The notes under the pieces: generated by a model | The model's database searches: none | Told to the model about the DNA's origin: nothing | The model's input: only the letters and a program-made list of their open reading frames with translations | Assembly: GCA_021107835.1 (NCBI GenBank) | Contig: JAIOSD010000050.1 | Location: 1-8,666, forward strand | Direction: 5' to 3' | Length of the DNA: 8,666 nucleotides | Origin: an archaeon | Lineage (GTDB): Archaea > Nanobdellota > Nanobdellia > SCGC-AAA011-G17 > PNOQ01 | In this document: piece by piece, positions 5,636 to 8,666 of the stretch | Layout: each line of letters begins with the position of its first letter | Position numbering within the stretch: the first letter of the stretch is position 1 | Translations under genes and position numbers: made by a program

Positions 5636-5643
5636 TTTATATA
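5636..5643 (+). promoter_or_regulatory. TATA box of the 139-aa membrane protein gene
   Basis: TTTATATA within a T-run is centred 24.5 bp before the ATG at 5664, giving a predicted leaderless transcript. The preceding T-run could also act as a terminator for the prenyltransferase operon. Confidence 0.5.
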
Positions 5644-5663
5644 TGTGGATTTATTAATCTATT

Positions 5664-6083
5664 ATGGATAAAATAAAAAAAATATTTTTTTCACAAATTA
5701 TAGTATTTGTTTTAATGTTAAGTTTTTTTTTCATTCCGTTTTCTGACACTCTTAGAAGTACACTCTTTCCTGTTTTTGGGGGTTTAGCACTTATCTTTTT
5801 CTTGCTTGGAGGGACATTGCTTCTTTTAGTTGGTAAGTCTAGGCTAAAAGGAAAACTAAGATTATTTTTAATTTTGGTTGGTGCTTCCTCTGTATGTGTA
5901 TCAATTGGTATTATTTTACATAACTTTTTTTATGGGTTATTCATTTATTTATTTGGAAGTGGATTTTGGGAAAGTGTTGGTTTATTAGATGAACCTTTTT
6001 ATTTTTTTATTTCTTTAGTTATTTGTCCTATAGTGTTTTTAGTTGGGGTGGTTGGTAGTTTAGTTGAGTTTTTTAAGAAGTAA
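5664..6083 (+). CDS. Small four-helix membrane protein of unknown function
   Basis: The family is not recognised. Four hydrophobic segments are clear, at about 8-25, 34-57, 67-97 and 112-135. Short basic loops (KSRLKGKLR at 58-66 and FFKK at the end) suggest the N- and C-termini face the cytoplasm. Possible functional residues between the third and fourth helices are HNFFYGLF (86-93) and the acidic loop FWESVGLLDEPF (101-112), which would be outside. There is no signal peptide or enzyme motif. The gene follows the prenyltransferase after 39 bp but has its own TATA box. Its last 11 bp overlap the end of the convergent hydrolase gene. Confidence 0.7.
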   Translation: MDKIKKIFFSQIIVFVLMLSFFFIPFSDTLRSTLFPVFGGLALIFFLLGGTLLLLVGKSRLKGKLRLFLILVGASSVCVSIGIILHNFFYGLFIYLFGSGFWESVGLLDEPFYFFISLVICPIVFLVGVVGSLVEFFKK

Positions 6084-7545
6084 ATTTTTGTTTTGTGAAT
6101 TCAACTTCTGAAAATTTAGAATCATTATCAAATAATGTGACTTCTTCATTTTTTAAATATTTATCAAAAAAGGAGACTATATACTCATTGTTGATATCCC
6201 TCATCCGAGCACTATCAATTGATCCTAACATTCCTATTTGTTTGGTGATTGGCATAACAACCATATTGTCATCAAAATTTGCATGAGAACTACCTTCAAT
6301 TACGAGTTGGTACAAAGTATTATTGAAGTTATCTAAGATAAAATTGTTTGCATAGGCAAAAGGTTCACTATACATTATCATGAAAGGTTGGTTAATATTT
6401 CCGTTGGTTACATCCCCCCATTGGAACCCATCAAGATTGATACCAGCCTTAAAACGATCATCAACTAAACAAACTTGGCCGACAACTGCACCACCCATTG
6501 AATGTCCAAAAATTCCTAGATTATCTAAATCTAATTTCCCATATAGTAAATCAGTAGGTTCATTTTTTTCTAGTTCATCAACAACAAACTGTATATCCTT
6601 GGTTCTAATTCTTAAAATATTATCCATAAAAGTTTCACTTTCAAGAATTTCTTTGGAGATGAACTCTTTTTCTTCTTCATCATTTGATGACCAGAATTTT
6701 TCCCAAAGGGGTATTATTTCTTCCATATGTTGGGTATATTTTTCTGCATGTTCTTCACTAAATGGTATAATCATTCCATTTGGCTGTACAACTGATTGAA
6801 ATTCATAAGGTTGGTTTAGGGAAATAACTATGTATCCTTGACTTGCTAATTCTTCCATGTGTAATTGATAATCTGAGTAATCTGCTAAGAATCCAACAGA
6901 AAAAAATACAACAGGATAGGAATCAAGTTTATTAGAAACGGGTAAGTCTAAATATGAATTCGTTTTTACTAAATTATAATGTCCAAATATAAAAGTTGGT
7001 GGAAGCGCCGCTGGATCTATAAATCCGATTGTGGAATAATATTCTCTATAATTAACTGGTTTTTCATCTAAAGGAACGTCTGCAGGGTACCATACTCTCG
7101 TTGCAAATTCCCTATAGTCATCAGGATTTTCGGTTAATGATTCTGATCTTTCGGTATCTTTGAAATATAGATAAGTCGTGCCTACTGCATATTGGCCAGA
7201 GGGTTCAGGCAAATCAACAATTGGGAATAAGATTAAAGGGATTGTTGCTATGATTAAAAATAGTATTCCAATAACTGTTAGGATTATTTTTGTGATTTTT
7301 TGTTTCTTTGTGAAGGATCTTCTTAATGGTTTTTTTAGTGTGATGAGGTTAATTAAAACCATGATGAATGCTAACACATACATTGGATTCATTTGCCAAC
7401 GAAAACCATTAAACAACAAGTCAATTATTATGAAGAAAAATATCATGATTAAGATACCTTGTTTTTTTATTCTTCTTGAAAGAAAAGAATTAATTAAACT
7501 TAATAATAAAATTCCACTAACTAATATTTCAAATAAATTTATCAT
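6073..7545 (-). CDS. PAF-acetylhydrolase-like alpha/beta hydrolase with N-terminal membrane domain
   Basis: Serine esterase related to platelet-activating-factor acetylhydrolase isoform II, which removes short acyl groups from lipid esters. Residues 1-110 hold three or four transmembrane helices (about 3-20, 31-47, 54-70, 86-109), anchoring the enzyme. The hydrolase domain (about 115-465) begins with the family-like TRVWYPAD (149-156) and PVVFFSVGFLADYSDY (211-226; oxyanion region). The nucleophile elbow is GHSMGG (347-352, S349), the likely acid is D372 in NLDGF, and the likely base is H421 in SSHANFDD, so the triad is complete. The 490 residues are longer than the soluble enzyme because of the membrane domain. 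The leaderless start at 7545 has a TATA box 25.5 bp upstream. The substrate is unknown; the active site probably faces outward (inference). Confidence 0.87.
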   Translation of the reverse strand: MINLFEILVSGILLLSLINSFLSRRIKKQGILIMIFFFIIIDLLFNGFRWQMNPMYVLAFIMVLINLITLKKPLRRSFTKKQKITKIILTVIGILFLIIATIPLILFPIVDLPEPSGQYAVGTTYLYFKDTERSESLTENPDDYREFATRVWYPADVPLDEKPVNYREYYSTIGFIDPAALPPTFIFGHYNLVKTNSYLDLPVSNKLDSYPVVFFSVGFLADYSDYQLHMEELASQGYIVISLNQPYEFQSVVQPNGMIIPFSEEHAEKYTQHMEEIIPLWEKFWSSNDEEEKEFISKEILESETFMDNILRIRTKDIQFVVDELEKNEPTDLLYGKLDLDNLGIFGHSMGGAVVGQVCLVDDRFKAGINLDGFQWGDVTNGNINQPFMIMYSEPFAYANNFILDNFNNTLYQLVIEGSSHANFDDNMVVMPITKQIGMLGSIDSARMRDINNEYIVSFFDKYLKNEEVTLFDNDSKFSEVEFTKQKFTS

Positions 7546-7565
7546 ATTGTTTCATTAAGAGATGG

Positions 7566-7574
7566 TTTTATAAA
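7566..7574 (-). promoter_or_regulatory. TATA box of the PAF-acetylhydrolase-like gene
   Basis: TTTATAAAA on the minus strand (TTTATAAA at 7567-7574) is centred 25.5 bp before the ATG at 7545. A leaderless transcript is predicted. Confidence 0.6.
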
Positions 7575-7603
7575 TTTTTGCCCCCTTCTATTCTGTAGGA
7601 TAA

Positions 7604-7726
7604 CTAATCTTTTCTGACTAACACATAAACTTTTTTACCAATATGTTTTTTAGTAGACATAATCATGCCACCATTTCCAATCTTTTTTACTTCACCCCCT
7701 GCAATTTCTTCTATATCGTAAGAATT
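7604..7726 (-). pseudogene. DUF2080 transposon-encoded protein, 5'-truncated remnant
   Basis: An open stretch of 40 codons ends at the TAG in 7604-7606. It contains DIEEIAGGEVKKIGNG, then MIMSTKKHIGKKVYVLVRKD. The EGEVKKIGNG...VPKK.IGKKVYVLV pattern is the core of DUF2080, a short archaeal family encoded inside transposons next to a transposase. Upstream the frame meets a TAA at 7727-7729 before any start codon, and no TATA box lies at a suitable distance. The N-terminal part is therefore lost or the start is non-standard. No transposase is present in the window. The expected proline in the VPKK motif is replaced (MSTKK). I read it as the relic of a decayed insertion element between the hydrolase and the unknown genes to the right. 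Confidence 0.65.
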
Positions 7727-7843
7727 TTATTGAATTTAAGCCCTGTTAATTGGGGGGGTGCAAGGCGAACGAGGGAGCGAAGCGAAAGGAGAGTTAGTAA
7801 AGTAACATAAATATTATAAACAGTTTGTTTCTACTATAAAAAT
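7727..7843. other. Non-coding gap with G-run and purine-rich tract
   Basis: This stretch holds a run of seven G (7753-7759), then a purine-rich tract (about 7765-7792) made of repeated GCGAA/GAG units, then AT-rich DNA with the promoter of the next gene. The G/purine tract is strikingly unlike the AT-rich surroundings. It may be an end of the decayed insertion element or part of an RNA; no gene is seen in it. Confidence 0.5.
7814..7820 (+). promoter_or_regulatory. TATA box of the 119-aa gene
   Basis: TTATAAA centred 27 bp before the ATG at 7844, again at leaderless spacing. A second, closer TATAAAA (7835-7841) is too near the ATG to be the TATA box. Confidence 0.55.
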
Positions 7844-8203
7844 ATGACATACAACAATGAGCGCCCAGATCTTCAGGTGATAGACCTAACACAGTATAAA
7901 CCAAACTTCGCTCGAAGTCTTTACATACACATGAATCCACGTTATGATATAATTACTTTAAACAAGTCTATTGGTGATAAATCAATAACAAATTCTACAG
8001 AATCTGATGCGGTTCTGAGCAGGATGTTCGTACATGGGATAAAACATGTGGTTAGAGGTGCTTTATACGGTGGTTTAGTTGCCGAGACTATCGGTTTAAT
8101 TGATACTGGTAAAGTTACCCTTCATCCTGAATTATTAGAAGCATGTGTTACTGGTGCACTCATAGATATATTTCAATCAGTAGTCAGACATGATATGAGT
8201 TAG
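7844..8203 (+). CDS. Hypothetical 119-aa protein
   Basis: The family is not recognised. The N-terminal half is polar (residues 1-55, with NERPDLQVIDLTQYKP and a run rich in S, T and D). The C-terminal half has two moderately hydrophobic, glycine-containing helical stretches: VHGIKHVVRGALYGGLVAETIG (63-84, split by charged residues) and LLEACVTGALIDIFQSVV (97-114). Small residues spaced as GxxxG-like patterns could pack helices against a partner or membrane, but neither stretch is a clear transmembrane segment. There is no signal peptide. Codon choice is less AT-biased than in the genes to the left. It lies just right of the transposon relic, so it may be accessory DNA. It is supported as a gene by its TATA box and an uninterrupted frame. 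Confidence 0.65.
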   Translation: MTYNNERPDLQVIDLTQYKPNFARSLYIHMNPRYDIITLNKSIGDKSITNSTESDAVLSRMFVHGIKHVVRGALYGGLVAETIGLIDTGKVTLHPELLEACVTGALIDIFQSVVRHDMS

Positions 8204-8351
8204 AATGCCACTTAATTCCTGTTAGTTTCGTCTGACCAAAGGGAAGACCTAAAATTTGGTGCAACGTTCCTAAGGGAAAACTCAAAGTAAGCAGGCGAGT
8301 GTCATTGGGGAGTTGCTGTTGTGTTTAGAGAGTAGTAAAAATAACGAAAGA
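8204..8351 (+). other. Less AT-rich non-coding stretch, possible structured RNA or decayed gene
   Basis: No intact gene is seen. The stretch is visibly richer in G and C than other gaps and can form hairpins such as CCAAA/TTTGG (about 8236-8260) and TTCC/GGAA (about 8268-8279). AACTC near 8279 could also pair with GAGTT near 8311. One frame reads a protein-like run (SSDQREDLKFGATFLRENSK, then a stop at about 8289) but has a stop shortly upstream and no start codon. Either an RNA element or a gene remnant is possible. Confidence 0.3.
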
Positions 8352-8359
8352 TTTATAAA
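8352..8359 (+). promoter_or_regulatory. TATA box of the right-edge gene
   Basis: TTTATAAA centred 26.5 bp before the ATG at 8382, at leaderless spacing. It supports the start chosen for that gene. Confidence 0.6.
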
Positions 8360-8381
8360 GATAGAATGATTAATTAACGAT

Positions 8382-8666
8382 ATGGCAGATCTTATATATA
8401 AAATTCGGCAAGAATATGAAAATCTTAAAGTTAATAGACAATTTCCAGAATTTTTAAAGAGAGCTAGTGATATTAATAGTCATCTAAAAAAAGGAGAATC
8501 ACTAGTCGTAAGACACGAAACGCGGGATAGTTCTGGTAGATTTGGCATGTGTGAAGACATAGAAATGATAGTGTTATATAGGATAAAGGATGGAAGAAAA
8601 GAACGTGCTTTACAGTTAGATGTTACTGGCCTATTGGTGGATGATGACTTGTATAAATCTAATAAA
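8382..8666 (+). CDS. Hypothetical protein, N-terminal 95 residues (cut by window edge)
   Basis: The family is not recognised. The frame is open from ATG 8382 to the last base. The first 40 residues look helical and charged (MADLIYKIRQEYENLKVNRQ, then FPEFLKRASDINSHLKKGE). A probable beta-rich part follows: LVVRHETRDSSGRFG (41-55), EDIEMIVLYRIKDGRKERAL (58-77), then LQLDVTGLLVDDDLY (77-91). No signal or membrane segment is seen, so it is likely cytosolic. The total length is unknown. The start is well placed relative to a TATA box. Its base usage resembles the preceding 119-aa gene more than the AT-rich genes to the left, consistent with one accessory block (inference). Confidence 0.65.
   Translation, partial: MADLIYKIRQEYENLKVNRQFPEFLKRASDINSHLKKGESLVVRHETRDSSGRFGMCEDIEMIVLYRIKDGRKERALQLDVTGLLVDDDLYKSNK

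Noticed and set aside
6095..6799. Plus-strand open frames under the PAF-acetylhydrolase-like gene
   Set aside because: Antisense to a gene with a complete catalytic triad; Ser/Pro-rich shadow composition.
7178..7558. Plus-strand open frame antisense to the hydrolase membrane domain
   Set aside because: Shadow of hydrophobic codons read from the opposite strand; no promoter.
1..8666. CRISPR array, rRNA gene or complete insertion sequence
   Set aside because: No regularly spaced repeats, no rRNA-like stretch and no transposase or paired terminal inverted repeats were seen.

Overview
The window looks like a piece of a small-genome, AT-rich archaeal chromosome, most likely a DPANN lineage of the Woesearchaeota/Pacearchaeota type. 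Four things point to archaea: a tRNA whose intron sits in a bulge-helix-bulge fold at position 37/38, TATA boxes of the TTTATAAA/TTTAAA kind centred about 25-27 bp before most start codons with no Shine-Dalgarno motif (leaderless transcripts), an archaeal Ygr210-type YchF GTPase, and a remnant of the archaeal transposon-encoded DUF2080 family. The lineage within archaea is inference.

Left part (1-1028, minus strand): an edge-truncated, free-standing LAGLIDADG homing endonuclease lies 73 bp downstream of an intron-containing tRNA gene. Folding the intron as a canonical BHB gives anticodon UAU, i.e. tRNA-Ile for AUA codons, which is uncommon in archaea. Middle-left (1058-3159): a small putative membrane-anchored protein diverges from a lipoprotein thermonuclease (SNase); then comes a small secreted protein of unknown function, flanked by two copies of a 36-bp direct repeat, and a minus-strand YdjM/DUF457-like membrane metal-dependent hydrolase.

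Centre (3192-6083): an unknown 124-aa protein diverges from the YchF/Ygr210 GTPase, whose stop overlaps (ATGA) the start of a UbiA-type membrane prenyltransferase. A separately promoted four-helix membrane protein follows, and its end overlaps the convergent PAF-acetylhydrolase-like alpha/beta hydrolase (6073-7545, minus), which carries an N-terminal membrane domain.

Right part (7546-8666): a 5'-truncated DUF2080 transposon-gene remnant, a G/purine-rich tract, two unknown genes (the last running off the edge) and, between them, a less AT-rich non-coding stretch with potential hairpins. This end looks accessory.

The genes do not form one pathway. Envelope and secretion functions recur (lipoprotein nuclease, secreted protein, two membrane-bound hydrolases, prenyltransferase, small membrane proteins), which fits a host-associated or scavenging lifestyle, but that is inference. 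The most notable regulatory pattern is two divergent gene pairs, each with only 50-52 bp between start codons and a single central TTTAAA box at the leaderless distance from both.
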